Positions 34,141 through 45,455 of a stretch of 64,000 bases of DNA are shown here, in pieces; positions within the stretch are counted from its first letter, which is position 1, and each line of letters begins with the position of its first letter. Source of the DNA: Varroa destructor (lineage: Eukaryota > Arthropoda > Arachnida > Mesostigmata > Varroidae). The stretch spans positions 23,491,061 to 23,555,060 of the forward strand of contig NW_019211456.1 of NCBI RefSeq assembly GCF_002443255.2. Direction: 5' to 3'. Position numbers and translations under genes: made by a program. A model generated the notes under the pieces. The model was not told where the DNA came from, ran no database searches, and was given only the letters and a program-made list of their open reading frames with translations.

Positions 34141-34338
34141 ATGGCCCTTAATGGTCCATTTCCCACGTTACAGGATGTTCTTCTGCTACGGCTACAACAA
34201 ATTGAACGAAGTCGAATTTGTAGGCTACCTACAATGAGTTGGACTCCCAGCGACTTGTTAGTACTTTCAGATTTTTTTGAACAGTTAATCGCCAAAGAAC
34301 AAATTACAACGGTGAAAGGGGATGTGTTACATCGATAA
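34141..34338 (+). CDS. Candidate compact gene, 65-residue helical protein
   Basis: The ATG at 34141 has A at -3 and G at +4, with a TATATAA 50 nt upstream. The 65-codon frame reads MALNGPFPTLQDVLLLRLQQ, then a Cys/Arg segment (SRICRLPT), then a second helix-like part (DLLVLSDFFEQLIAKEQ), and stops at TAA 34336-34338. Charge and hydrophobicity alternate as in soluble two-helix proteins. No AATAAA follows closely. No family is recognised. Confidence 0.4.
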   Translation: MALNGPFPTLQDVLLLRLQQIERSRICRLPTMSWTPSDLLVLSDFFEQLIAKEQITTVKGDVLHR

Positions 34339-34415
34339 TGTTTAAACCCAAAATATGTAAAATCTACCCCTTATTCTAGATCAACATTGAACAACTTGGT
34401 ATGCAAATTTGAACG

Positions 34416-34438
34416 TTTTTTTTTTTGTTTTTTTTTTA
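34416..34438. repeat. Interrupted poly-T run
   Basis: Two T runs of about 10-12 separated by a G, directly visible. They form the polypyrimidine tract of a TCTTAG acceptor ending at 34467, which could define a 37-nt mini-exon at 34468-34504 ending at GAG|GTACAA. Confidence 0.75.
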
Positions 34439-34533
34439 TACTGATTGATACTGGCCTGGTATCTTAGGCCAGCAAAACGAAGCTCAATACATATACAGAC
34501 CGAGGTACAATGGCTGGCACTCATCAAACATGA

Positions 34534-34890
34534 CCTATTAACTATTCTGATGAGCGACGTGCGTGCACACCGGCCGTTTTCACATCTTCGGTTGTCTTCT
34601 TCGTCGAGACGTTGCTTGTTGGACTGGTTGTTTTGACGTCATTGGCTTTCTCGCCGGTCGTCTTAGGATCAACGTTAAAACTAAGGCTGGCTGCTTCACA
34701 ACGACTTCAAACCTTGTCTGGAAATCTTGTCCACCAGAGTCGATCGGTAAAGACACTATCCGTCGACAATACTTACCCCCCGACGCCTAATTTTCAACAG
34801 TCAAGCCCAAATCTTCTTCCCAGTCCTCTTCCTTCAGCCCATCGTTCGCTTGTCCCTTTTTGGCTCATAGTTACCACCTCTTTTTGGTAG
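34534..34890 (+). CDS. Candidate exon, hydrophobic segment then Ser/Pro-rich tail
   Basis: The frame is open for 118 codons from a TGA at 34531-34533 to TAG at 34888-34890 but has no ATG, so it would have to be an internal or terminal exon. It contains a long hydrophobic segment (VVFFVETLLVGLVVLTSLAF) like a membrane helix or signal anchor, then a Gln/Ser/Pro-rich part (PNFQQSSPNLLPSPLPS). A second frame (34563-34790, 75 codons) overlaps. Acceptor-like sites AACAG and TTCAG inside it (about 34800 and 34838) leave the boundaries open. The TGACGTCA at 34634-34641 is within the frame. Confidence 0.27.
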   Translation, partial: PINYSDERRACTPAVFTSSVVFFVETLLVGLVVLTSLAFSPVVLGSTLKLRLAASQRLQTLSGNLVHQSRSVKTLSVDNTYPPTPNFQQSSPNLLPSPLPSAHRSLVPFWLIVTTSFW

Positions 34891-35703
34891 TTCGACTGTG
34901 GGTCTCAAGGCCGGTTCAGCCTTCAATTGAGACAAGCTAAAATAGGCTCTAGCTATCTACTTCTCTGTAATGCCTCCAACCCAACTACGAAGGATCGTTA
35001 ACGAGAAAACCATAACGACGGCTGTGCGGCACGCCAAGTCTTCCTAGGTCTCCATTTTCTAACCCGTGTTTTTTTTCCATTGATGTCATTTTCGCGCGTT
35101 CTACACCTGATAAAGGGTCGTGGCAGCAATGTTTTTGCGCTGCTAAAAATATAGGACAGACACTCTCGATCTCGACGCGAAGGCGCATACCGATACAGAT
35201 GTGGGCTCACAGCTCCAACGACCCAGTTGAGTCAACTCCTGCTAATTTAGACGGAAGCGCCAAACAAGAAAAGGAAGCAGTCCCAACGAAGATGGCATAC
35301 AATGAATGGCAGCGGGGAGCATGCGATTATGTAAAGGTCCTCTATCAATATCGGTCGCAACGGCGACAAAATGAAGCTAATTAAAAACGATTTAAAACGA
35401 GCGAAGAGAAGTGGTCTTTATCTGTTAATGGACAGGGAAGGCGGCTTGTAGCCCTGTCAATGGTGAGAGAAGATGGTGGTTAGCTGAAGTAGGTCGGGGA
35501 AGCTCGGAGGTGTAATTCTTATGCAGAAATACATTGGCTCTAACTGTTATAGAGGCATAATGCAGATTACAGCGATGTGAAATAGGTAGCTACGTATTTA
35601 TATTTCAGTCAGTTGCTACTTGCTAGGGCAGCAAACACCGCGACATTTCTGCATTCCTAGTATGTCGTTGTCAAAAATTTTTTTTCTGTGAGAGGCACGG
35701 ATA
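34891..35703. other. No supported gene; overlapping minus frames
   Basis: Two offset minus frames (34985-35188 and 34998-35210, 67-70 codons) and a 61-codon plus frame (35199-35384) overlap without splice support. Confidence 0.35.
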
Positions 35704-35727
35704 TCTTTGTACGAAAACGTACAAAGA
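35704..35727. repeat. Perfect stem-loop, 10-bp arms, 4-nt loop
   Basis: TCTTTGTACG at 35704-35713, AAAA loop, CGTACAAAGA at 35718-35727. An exact inverted repeat, possibly a cruciform or short RNA hairpin. Confidence 0.88.
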
Positions 35728-37591
35728 CTATTTACGATATCGTTAAATATGGTGTTCATTTGTCTCTGAAGCAATGTACGCAATGGACCATTTAATATTC
35801 GTTCTTTTTGAGGGTGAAACCCTTTAAAAGCGGTGTCACATTCGATCGCTTTAGGGATCTGTGATGCATAGACAGGTACTCGCCAGTTAGAGATTTCTAG
35901 TATAGCTCTTTATTCGTCGAATTCGATCTAATGAACCTTCGTGGCCCTAAACATTTGTTAAAAACGATGGTTACAAAAACATCGATGCCACAGGTACCGT
36001 GTACCCGCATTGCCGTACACCTAGAAAAAAAACCCTGATATAGAAATATCTTGGAATGATGTTGATTTGCTTGGTGCGACCAACGCAAACCCTTGGAATC
36101 CTTCGACCCAGCTCACGTACGAATAATCTACTTAATAAATATTCCATGCGCAGAATGTCCCCCCCCCCCCCGACCACGGAAAGCGGTAACATGAATCACG
36201 TTATGAGTAAGGTAATTTGGAGTTTGTGCAATTTACCAAGTCGGTGCTTATATCCATTAGTGTGATGGGATCGATAACGAACAGCCACTCTCGTTTATTT
36301 TATTGCCGAGCAAGTCTCGGCATTATACGGGGGCAAGCTTCAGGACTGCATTACGGTCTGTAGGGCTTTGTGCTGCTGAATTGTACTGTAAGGCAGATTC
36401 CGTTCCAAAAGTCTTCCGATTTACTTAATGTTACAGTGCATATAAATTCATTTAGAGTTACTTTCTATAAACTTTTTTTTTTCGTTATTGAAACTGGCTT
36501 GAAGGTCTATTTCCTACTGTTACGCCCATAAATCTAATACTGCAAATACAGGTTGGGAGCTCCGCGAGCAGATACATTTTTAGAAATTTTTTGAAGCTTT
36601 CTTTGAAAAATAACTGTATCTTTATGACGTAGGTAGGAGATGCTTTGATATATTGCCTTTATGACTACTAAAATTGTTAAAACTATTCGTAATCTAAGAG
36701 TCATAAGAGACTATATTCGTTAGTCGATGGGTCAGTACAACGCCGCAGCCGTTTAGCAATGGGAAACTACTATGCGGAAAATCAGTTAGACGGATGATAC
36801 TGTGTGAAGAGCGTGTTTTCCACTCTGTAGCTTATTTTTTTTTGTGACAGCTCACTTTTCGAAATGCAAGCAAGCATAGATACAGGGAAGATGAATTGAC
36901 TTTTTTGTTCGGATAAACATTTCTCGCATTTTCTTTTAGTGTTTAATTAACTATGATATAATTAGAAATATCGGCTCATTAAATGAATGTTTCGCCACTT
37001 CTTACTAACAGCAATAAGACGCTTGAACAGTTGACCCCAATTGGGCTGTGGTGTGTTTAGGGATTAGGTCTACTACATACTGACGTCTCAATCTGGCTTA
37101 ACCCACAGTTGTGATGAAGGCAAAAAAAAGGTGTCGAGATACTTATTTACCACACGCCGGTATGCGCTTCGTGACGTCGATCCTATTTCTTTGAGTTCCA
37201 AGCGAGAAACGTTCATTCATTAGATTTAGTTCGGCCTAAACCTGTAATGAATTACAAGCTTTTCATGGCCATTATTGCACAGACTATTGCAGCGTTTATC
37301 GGCACCTACACTATTTACTTACATATATATTATTTATATCGTTGTTATTATCCGTGTTATCATGTCTAGAACCATAATTCTTTCAAGTCACAACTGGACG
37401 AAATCATCAACCTTATTTTTTAGTAGCGTAGACGTCTACTGGGTACTAGATACACTCTGTGCAGATACTCTAGACAAAATGTAATGCTAGCTATATACTT
37501 TATTAGAAAAAGTATAGAAAAAGCGTGCCCTAAAAAACTGCACGAAGAACGAATCATAAGTTTGCATCGTAATCTTTTCGCCATTTCGCAG
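35728..37591. other. No supported gene; poly-C run
   Basis: A C run of about 13 lies at 36159-36171, inside opposed frames (36056-36265 plus, 35971-36192 minus) that it helps keep open. The rest is AT-rich. Confidence 0.4.
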
Positions 37592-37665
37592 GACTCCGAG
37601 TTGAAGACAAAAAAACAAAAAAAAAAAAGAGGAAAGATATATGCTTGTATTACGCGGCTTCTGAG
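37592..37665 (+). CDS. Candidate internal exon, Lys-rich, both splice sites present
   Basis: A strong acceptor (CTTTTCGCCATTTCGCAG, ending 37591) and a good donor (CTGAG|GTAATT at 37665/37666) bound a 74-nt exon reading DSELKTKKQKKKRGKIYACI in phase 0 and leaving phase 2. The KKQKKKRGK run resembles a nuclear localisation signal. It derives partly from an A run, so it may be low complexity. The same frame continues upstream to an ATG at 37484. No partner exons were assigned. Confidence 0.33.
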
Positions 37666-38053
37666 GTAATTTTCCTAGATAAATGCCGACACACCTGTTT
37701 AGGATGTTCTTTCTTTAGTCAACCCTCTTCAAGAGGAGCGTCGTTTTTTTTCCAATCTAATCACTGATTTAACAAGAACGACGGCATGCCGATGGTGTTT
37801 AGCGTATGTTATTTTAAATATCGTTTCCTGCTATCTATTTTGGGGTTCCACTAAGCTGGTTTCTACCTCAACAACAGCATAAAAACGGCGTAAGGTGCAG
37901 CCATTATAGCAGATATTGTTTTGGTTTCTGCTATTGCTGCCACTGTACCGTACGTGTTCTCTCTCACCTAATCGTCATACAGGCTAGTGATGAACAGGAA
38001 ACCGACCCCCTGATACGGTCGAACGTGGCGTTACTGTCATACACCAACGTTCA
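37666..38053. other. No supported gene
   Basis: AT-rich with no frame of interest. Confidence 0.4.
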
Positions 38054-38128
38054 GCCAATCACGAACGGTAGCTAATACCGTTATAAATACATAACATACA
38101 CACGCGATACGAGTTCAGCTGCATCAGT
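38054..38128 (+). promoter_or_regulatory. Core promoter with CCAAT, TATAAATA and TCAGT initiator
   Basis: CCAAT at 38054-38058, TATAAATA at 38082-38089 and two TCAG-type initiators (TTCAGC at 38114-38119, TCAGT at 38124-38128) are ordered and spaced like an arthropod RNA polymerase II promoter. The initiator consensus TCAGT is characteristic of arthropods. Downstream, the first ATGs (about 38183) give only a short frame before a GTATGT donor-like site at about 38215, so a very short first coding exon would have to be assumed. Confidence 0.42.
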
Positions 38129-38214
38129 AACACCGCCGCTAACGGTGTGCACTGCAGCACAGTGTCGTCGTTTATTTCCTATATGATGCTTACCTGCGTG
38201 ACTCACTATCAATA

Positions 38215-38241
38215 TGTATGTATATGTATATGTATATATAT
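38215..38241. repeat. (TATG)/(TA)n microsatellite
   Basis: GTATGTATATGTATATGTATATATATA, directly visible. Confidence 0.8.
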
Positions 38242-39916
38242 ACTTAAAAAGCTGTCGGCGTTAGTCCACTCTGTAGCCACTGTGAAATCCCGTTTATATC
38301 ATACACACCATTTCCACTGCGATCGCGTTATATGGCACTATACAATAGAATACTTACGGCACAGCCACACAAAAAGCGCAGATACCTTAGGCACAATATA
38401 CTAGGCTATATCTAATATCTCCTAGTGCTGTTGGGTCGATGGAAAGCTGCGGCAGAGTTACCGGGACACCGGGAAGATGACCAGGGATAGCTTGGGGTTT
38501 TTCCCCGTTTGCGGCTTGTACTTACATAAAATATCACACTTCACGTGCTGAGTTTCGTGTTTATGGTACCTCATAACAATGTCCGGAGCGGTCGAAAATG
38601 AGGCAGGCGCATGAAATAATGATAAAAGCGAATGAGCTTCACTAATTAGCCTCTCACTCACGGACGGGCGAAGTGTTCACGAGAGCCTTTTGAATCGACC
38701 TTCATGTAGAGATGCTGCTCATAACAAAATCACAGGGGCAACATTGAGTTTGTTGACGAATTTGCAGAGAACGAGAGCCAAGGAGAACAACAATCGAACA
38801 GCTTAAGCACGATTTAGTTTTATGACACGTTTGACAATGATCAAACGCAACTAATTAACTGCGTGAGTCCGGCTTTGACTAGCTATTTCCATTCAAATGA
38901 ACCTGAAACAATGCAGGAACGGATACGGCTGACCACGCTGGGTTCTACTCAAAGGCTCGCCTTTCCTTCAGGCAGCACTCGCAACTACAGCTGGCCTCAC
39001 TTCCTTTAATTCAGGCAAACATTTATTTTAAGAATATGCACCAGAGAGCTTCGAAGAAAAGAACTAATGTATTCCTGCGGATAAAAAGGAACCTAATCGA
39101 ATTCCTATTTATTGTTAAATTCCACATGTACTTTCCTTACAATTGAAAAAATATGATGACTCACTTAGATATACGCAAATGTAAGCCATCTCGTCAATAC
39201 AACGGGAGACACACTTACGATAGGCTGGACGTAAATCCTCATCACGATACGATAACGACGAACACGCATCATGAACTGGTAATTCTAAGCATAAATATTG
39301 AATATTCGCGTTTGGGATACCCCAATGGTATTTCATAACGTAGTGCTATGAAAATAGAATTTCTCTCCTCATATTTTTTTTTTTTTTTTTGCTAACATTA
39401 TTATATCATATAACCTCCTATATATTTCCTCATAATATGGAAGTGCATAGAGAAGCAGTAAGCACTCTACTGTGACTGCCACTTCCAGTAAGTACTTTAA
39501 TTGCTTCGACGTACTCATTAGAACGTATTCAAGTCACTGTATCGCGTCACTGGAAAGGTCAACACTATCCGAACAATCACGTATATATATATATATAGAC
39601 GTTCCGACAATACTTTACATTTACTCTATCTAGAGTGCGTAAAAATTCAAATTTGACCCCGTTTTAGAATATTCGTAGGTGTCCTGTATTGAGCAAAATG
39701 TCAGGTCTTCTATAAAGCACTAATGAAAATCTCTATTTTATTTCTCGTCACTGTGCCATATACCGCAGTTCATACTGTTCGTCTATTCAACAAGACGGCT
39801 AGCACGGCCTATCGTTTACAACGCGCTAATATAGACGACCATCACACTAACGAGCCATTATATTCGTTGCAAAACTTGACACTGTAGTGCGCGCAGCTAT
39901 AGTACTAGTTGTCAGT
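38242..39916. other. No supported gene; poly-T and (TA)n runs
   Basis: A T run of about 17 lies at 39374-39390 and a (TA)n at 39582-39597. Frames of 61-73 codons at 38458-38661 and 39115-39338 are unsupported. Confidence 0.4.
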
Positions 39917-40090
39917 ATGCATATCGCGCGTATTATTTTTGTCACGATGCTCTTCAACAAGGTGTCTGTCTTCGTTTTTCTTTTTTTCTCTGACGGGACA
40001 ACGACACCCATCCCAAACCCGTCGTCCCGGAACCAGTGTATATATGGGACCCACTCGGCCACAACCACGGCCGCTATACAGTCGCCTTAG
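39917..40090 (+). CDS. Candidate secreted protein, signal peptide plus Thr/Pro-rich tail
   Basis: The ATG at 39917 (A at -3) opens MHIARIIFVTMLFNKVSVFV and FLFFSDG, a plausible signal peptide or anchor. A Thr/Pro/Ser-rich stretch follows (TTTPIPNPSSRNQC), then a TAG at 40088-40090. The 57-residue product would be a short, possibly O-glycosylated secreted peptide. A donor-like CA|GTGTAT lies in the tail. The minus strand is open at 39847-40068 as well. No AATAAA is near. Confidence 0.3.
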   Translation: MHIARIIFVTMLFNKVSVFVFLFFSDGTTTPIPNPSSRNQCIYGTHSATTTAAIQSP

Positions 40091-40278
40091 CTAGCGATCT
40101 AAAAGGACACAGTCACGCCATCCTTTGGGTGCCTCATCATCATGGTGCTGCAGGATGCGAATACTCGGAAGGCCTGTCGCAGGGAATAAGGCCTTCATAA
40201 AGCGAACTTTAGTAGGTGGGATCACTACTCCGGTATTCTCTTCGTTCACTTTTCTACTTTGCTAAGCAATATTTTTAG

Positions 40279-40535
40279 GATGCACGAAAAAGGCAGCGAT
40301 GGGGCGGGAGATCCAAAACCAACGAAAGTATCAGGAAGAGAAAAAAGGCCAAGAACGTGTAGGACAAGAAATGAATGGACCAAAAGTAGATCAAAAGAAG
40401 CCGGAACAAGTGCTGACGGGACCTGAGGGCAACAGTAGATATGCCGTAATCCTCGAAGAACACGCGAATGATAGATGGTGGAAGAAAAATGGCTGGGGCA
40501 GTGAAAGGGAGATGCTGATGAAAGCAAAGACATAG
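40279..40535 (+). CDS. Candidate terminal exon, Glu/Lys/Gln-rich protein
   Basis: An excellent acceptor (GCTAAGCAATATTTTTAG, ending 40278, with a pyrimidine-rich stretch before it) opens a phase-1 frame. It continues through an ATG at 40299 (MGREIQNQRKYQEEKKGQER) to TAG at 40533-40535. The product is hydrophilic with two adjacent tryptophans (DRWWKKNGW), and would be a soluble coil. The plus strand is purine-rich, so the complementary strand is also open (95 codons, 40246-40533), with a Ser/Leu-rich translation that I consider less likely. No upstream exon was assigned. Confidence 0.38.
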
Positions 40536-43500
40536 GTCAGAGATGTCGTTACGGTAGATAATCTGAAATGTTTACCGCTGGCTAGGCAGGCTCAAGCGAT
40601 GCAATCGTGACAGATTTATTACTATGTCTACAACTATGTGTAGCTGCCGGAGCTGTTGTCGCGTCATATATGCAGACATTACATACATCACGCCTAGATA
40701 GATTGATCCGCTTTTGGCTGTTGACCACGTTGAGTTCATTCCAGCGAATTTCTCAAAACCTGCACAAACAAGCAATCGAATTTGAAGAAAGCGTCAAGCT
40801 ATATTCTCGTCGAGCAGCTTGTGTAATACTTCACCGTTTGTGAAGCAAGGCAACAGCTAGCCTCAGTATTGCATTAACTTCAGCAGATTTTACAGAAATT
40901 AACCAGTTGAGCTCCTTTGCTAATACAAGAACGAAGCCGCATTATGAAATGACCGTTAACATAGGAACGCTTCCACCCTCTGCACTTAAAGAAGTAGTTG
41001 CTCTCTCTGATTATGAAACCAATATGGTCGCATCGAAGTCTGCCTTCTTGTTCTGATTTTCTCATGCGTTCCGTCAAGGCCAAAGAAGACGGTGTTCGTA
41101 CACGCAGTTAATTGTTTGTTCACAAAATATGTAGTTATGTCGTTATAGGGCAACCCAAGTGCATTTCTAGAGACTTCTATATTTATACTGAGGAAGCCTC
41201 TCTTAATATTTACGGGCTACGTTTTCTGACACCAGTCGATACGTATGATGACGCGATTTTTAGTTAGTCACTATCAGACCGTTAATTTTGCTCAAAGGTC
41301 CTCCTTCGAAAATTTGCCGTGACTAAGAGGCTTCGCTGTCCTGCGTAGACAAAACACTAACATTTTTTAAATGATAAACAGGCTCGTACTGGGCACTTTC
41401 TAAGTTATATTAAAATCGGGAAGGCCACGTTTTACTGCACAAAACTTAAGAAGTGCGTGAAGCTGTTGCAAACAAGTAAATTCATTCAGGCAACGTTTGA
41501 ATAACTAGTCTTCCCAACTTCCTTGTAATCAAATGACGACGAATCTATCTATTGATAAAACCGACAGAACGTTATTATTACGTAAATATTCTTCTTTACT
41601 ATGGATGAGTAGGCGCACGCAGCGAGAACTTACGGCTGTGGTAACGAGGTCCCCTGAAATGGAGAACTGAAAATATGGGTGCTACTAGTTCCGTTACATA
41701 AACTACACCACGAACCCTATAATAGATACATTCTTTCTTTAGAAGCATAGACCAGTGGAATAATGTTTACGAAGGTGGAAAACTTCCTTTTTGACAGTAT
41801 GTTTTACCACAAAACAGTTAATCAGAACAATTCTCCTATTATAGAAATAAATACATATTTACCTATATAACATCCCTGAATTATGAATCCCTGAATCCAT
41901 GATTTTAGGAGTGTTCAACTCTACCGCTCTGGGTTTAGCTTTTTCGAGTCATAGCAGAGAAATCCTGATGCTTTCGGTTGGCATGGCCTTGTAACGAAGA
42001 GTGGTGCTTTGCACTTTATCTTGCCACTGACTCGTTGATTCATCGTAGGACTTTTAGGGAGGATAGTAGGTTAGAATGAAAAACTCTGTAGAATAATATC
42101 ATGACGCAAAGCTGCAACAAAACCCATAATACTGGCTACATTCAAGTAAAGAGCACGTTCATAAAACTTAACGGATTGCCTAGGCATTTCTCACTTTAGG
42201 TATTAGGTGAATTAGATAGTCCAATAATGTTGTGCTGTTGACAATATATGGCCGGTAGAACGGACAGTGATCCATATCAGCTATCAGCTTTATAGAAAGC
42301 GCTTTTATAAGGATGTTGCTTCTTTCTACCTTTAGAAAGTTACCATTTAGTAAAATCTTGACGTTTTGACTTTGTTTCATTAATTTTAATCTAATTAAAA
42401 AAAAAACGGTCACACGCTAAACTTCTAAATGCTACCTTGGCCATCTGGCTGGCGTAGTCAACGTATTTCCATGGAAAGATGACATGGACAACGGGAGAAA
42501 ATATATTGCTTAGTAGTCAGCGTTTGCTATTGTTCCCTGACGAGGTTCGCCCGTTCAAAATGCGATGAAAGATGGCTTTAGCTATATGCTAGGCAAATTA
42601 AAATGATAATCCCCGCATCGTGACTAGTTATACATCAGCCTGTCAAGCCCAAGATAACGTGTTCGATACTTAAATTATGTTCACATGTATGAAGCATCGG
42701 ATTAGTCAACTGTAGCAGTTGAATCCACCGTTTCCTGCGGTAGGAAGTTGATAAAGCATACGCTTTATTTAAAATGGCTTCGTTCTGCTAAGTTCAACGT
42801 GTAACTTCAGAGAAATCTCATCGATCACTACCAAACACTATTCCTTTACAGGAGCGGAAAGCCCTTGATGCAGCTTATCGCTTTAGTAAAATCATACTTA
42901 TAAATAAACCAACTACTGCGTACGTACATTTTTATGCCTCACAGAGATATTATACGTGGTTCGTTTTAATGCATAATTTATTTGTAGTGCGTATTTTAGT
43001 AAAATGATTCATTCTCGATCTTGATTTCTTATCGCGTACTGAATTACCGTTGCCACCGAGCCCAACGTACGACAACAGTCTTCATGCACGTCCTATTCTG
43101 TAGATTAAGCACTGTTAGGGGGGCTAGCGACACGATAGATAAATCAATCCATCGGTTATGCTACATAATATTTGATGACTGACAAAACTATTCGCAAACC
43201 CGTCCAGATCGTCAATCCGAATTTTTGGTGTTGTTCCATGCGTAGCTTGATGGAGTTGATCAGGTTCTATTCACTTAGCTGGCTGATGCGATTACGACTA
43301 GCCAACGTAAAGCAGTCTGATATTACTGAACATCCGCATTGATCTACTTACTCCATTTACGTAATAATTTATTAATTAAAAATTTTGACCAGACTGATTG
43401 GAACGCCAGTATCTGCGATCGTATATTCAAGCTTTGATATAAATAATTTGAAAGCTAGATATTTCTGTGCTACAGACAACGTCATGGATTTGTAGACACC

Positions 43501-43975
43501 TCGTCTACTACAGTAATATCTTAGGACCTAATAGAAGGTGCTAATTCTATCTGATTCTATCAGGTGCTCTGACCATACTCTTATTCCCAACTTAGGTAGA
43601 TTCAAGTGCTTCGACTACAGCAGATGTTTCCAATGTGCCTTGCAATCGCACGTTGAAGAGGCAGACGGTGGTTAGCTTTCGTTACTGATCACTAGAAGTA
43701 TACTGGGGTAAAGGCCTCCTTTGGCTTGCCTAGGCCAAGCAACATTGGCTTAGGCTATCCCGCACTCGGCCTAATCCAAACAGGGCTAGTAAAATGTTAG
43801 CAGTAATTGAGTTCGGTATATACAATATGCATTGCTATTTCTCGTTCCCTTTTATTTCTTCGAACTTCTATCACGTCTTTTGCAATCTCTATCTTTCTTG
43901 TTCTTCACCATCCTCAATTGGTTGGCTTAAATTTTCTTTGCACTCGAAGTAACGTAGAAATCTTCACGTAGCCGA
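40536..43975. other. No supported gene; short tandem duplications
   Basis: Mostly AT-rich. A 78-codon plus frame (40607-40843) and a 77-codon minus frame (42180-42413) are unsupported. Small direct duplications occur at about 41873-41903 (CCCTGAAT...) and 43541-43565 (ATTCTATC). A pyrimidine-rich stretch at 43840-43920 leads into the next model. Confidence 0.35.
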
Positions 43976-44016
43976 ATGGCAGTGGTGGCAGCAGCGGCGG
44001 AAAAACACGCTTGCGA
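43976..44016 (+). CDS. Possible first exon, gene model 21 (exon 1)
   Basis: The ATG at 43976 starts MAVVAAAAEKHACE, an Ala-rich N-terminus, and stops soon after unless spliced. A GA|GTGATG donor at 44016/44017 leaves phase 2 and would join exon 2 across a 45-nt intron that contains GTTAAC, a run of T and a GGCTAG acceptor. Introns this short are at the lower limit, so this exon is the weakest part of the model. It might instead be a small upstream ORF. Confidence 0.25.
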
Positions 44017-44061
44017 GTGATGGCCTGCAGGCGAGTTAACCGAATTTTTATCCACGGCTAG

Positions 44062-44268
44062 AACTAGATTGGCGTGTGCACTGGCTGTCTGTCTGGCTGG
44101 CTCATGGCTGGAAAAGGGGGCCCCGGCAACACTTCGCGCATATGAGGAACAGAACTCACTCAACTACTGGCCGCGCCCGGCCTTGGTGCCTGAGGCTTGC
44201 TTTATTGCTCACGTGCAGCCTGCACTTACCGAGCCTAACTGGGTGGGTGAATACGCTGGTGTGTGGAT
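44062..44268 (+). CDS. Candidate exon 2, gene model 21
   Basis: The frame is open from 44021 and is read here from a TAG acceptor at 44060-44061. It includes a hydrophobic start (LACALAVCLAGSWLEKG) and then RAYEEQNSLNYWPRP, with codons such as TAT GAG GAA CAG AAC TCA CTC AAC TAC TGG that look translated. It ends at TGGAT|GTGAGC (phase 2). With exon 1 this gives an Ala/Leu/Cys-rich N-terminus that could be a signal peptide. An alternative 149-codon frame (44076-44525) overlaps in another phase, and the minus strand is open at 43927-44163. Confidence 0.37.
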
Positions 44269-44433
44269 GTGAGCTTCCGTGTGCTGTATGCATTGCTATA
44301 TATCAGCGCCGTGAGTCCTCTTACTTCTATCCTCTGGATCGAGCTCGCTGTTTCTCGCTGCTTTTCGTTCTCGGTCTGCCTGTCGATCGGGCACCACGGG
44401 CACATCGCGTGGCACCGGCAGTGAATAACTTAG

Positions 44434-44676
44434 TGCACACATTGAAGAAAAGACTCCGTTCGTGTTTGGCGTTCGACCAAGGGATATTGTTAGTCCCCAA
44501 GAACGGAACACGTACAGCAAACTGAAGGGTGAAGATCGACATTGGCGAAGACGTTATGGTTGGCCCGAACCTATGGCCAGCGTGGTAGAGGGGTTCAAGG
44601 GAGTAGAAGGTTTTCCTGGGGTAGATTGGCCGCTTACAGTTAGTAAGCAGCATAAGGAGAAAAGCTGGACGTTCCG
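44434..44676 (+). CDS. Candidate exon 3, gene model 21
   Basis: Starting after an ACTTAG acceptor, the phase-2 frame reads AHIEEKTPFVFGVRPRDIVS and later GEDRHWRRRYGWPEP, a strongly charged, Trp-rich soluble region. It ends at TTCCG|GTGAGA, a good donor in phase 2, one base before a TGA. Joining AT from exon 2 to T here restores an Ile codon. The acceptor's pyrimidine tract is some 60 nt upstream, which is a weakness. No family is recognised. Confidence 0.4.
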
Positions 44677-45274
44677 GTGAGAAAATACAGTTGAGAGTAA
44701 AAAGAAAGAACAGTTTAAAACTCAGAGTGGAGTTTTTGTATCGATCTAACGAGGAACGATATTGTGAAAAGACTATAGAGCGAAGAGAAATGCATAAGGG
44801 GTTAGTAAGCGGGCCTGCGTTTGCTTTTTTAAATGCAGACCTGTTAACAGAGACCTAACGAAAAATACAACATCATCTGACAACCGGAAGATAAAAAAAG
44901 CAGAGCAGATGGACAAAAAGGTATTGTTCGAAACGTTTTTCTAGATAAAGCTACGACGAGGATCTCACAGTCACTTAAGAAGCACGGATATAATAGGCTA
45001 AGAACAGACTCCTGGCAAAGTATCTAGAATCTTCCTAATTGAATCGGTCCTTTTCCATGGTAATGTTCACTTGTTTTCGTCCATACCTTGGCTGGTACAT
45101 CCGTGAATATTTGTTTCACGTATTACTATGCCAAAAATCCATATATAGATGCTAACGTTTCGAAGTATCCGAATTTTCAATGCGCTTCATAGAGTTAATG
45201 CGCCGGGTTATAAATAGACAATCGTCGGATAAATTTCCATCATCCGAAGCGATGAAGACACGGCTGCCGTTCAG

Positions 45275-45455
45275 TGCTCTTTATTACGATCGGCCGCTGT
45301 TCTATCTTCCGAAGTTTCTCTTCATCACGTTTCTGCTCGCCCCGTCGCGATGCTTTTCGGTGGCACTATTCGTTTATCATCGTGCGGCAAGGTTATGCCT
45401 CTATTTTCGGAAATTCTCTGCTACGTCCATTAGTAGAATCCCTACGTTTGGCTGA
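45275..45455 (+). CDS. Candidate terminal exon 4, gene model 21, membrane segment
   Basis: A CTGCCGTTCAG acceptor (ending 45274) opens in phase 2 and reads ALYYDRPLFYLPKFLFITFL, LAPSRCFSVALFVY, then a basic tail, to TGA at 45453-45455. One hydrophobic helix or hairpin near the C-terminus is predicted. The whole model gives 223 residues with three phase-2 introns (45, 165 and 598 nt). A competing frame (45274-45567) is also codon-like (LRLAELENRFQWEST) and could be used if the acceptor or donor differs. An AATAAA follows at 45779. Confidence 0.35.

Noticed and set aside
40246..40533. 95-codon minus ORF
   Set aside because: Complement of a purine-rich plus exon; the plus frame has a strong acceptor, while the minus frame has only an ATG.
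44076..44525. 149-codon plus ORF
   Set aside because: Longest non-repeat plus frame apart from the pyrimidine-rich one at 8.75 kb, but it lacks an ATG start and overlaps the better-supported spliced model in another frame. A length of 150 codons is reachable by chance in a GC-richer island.
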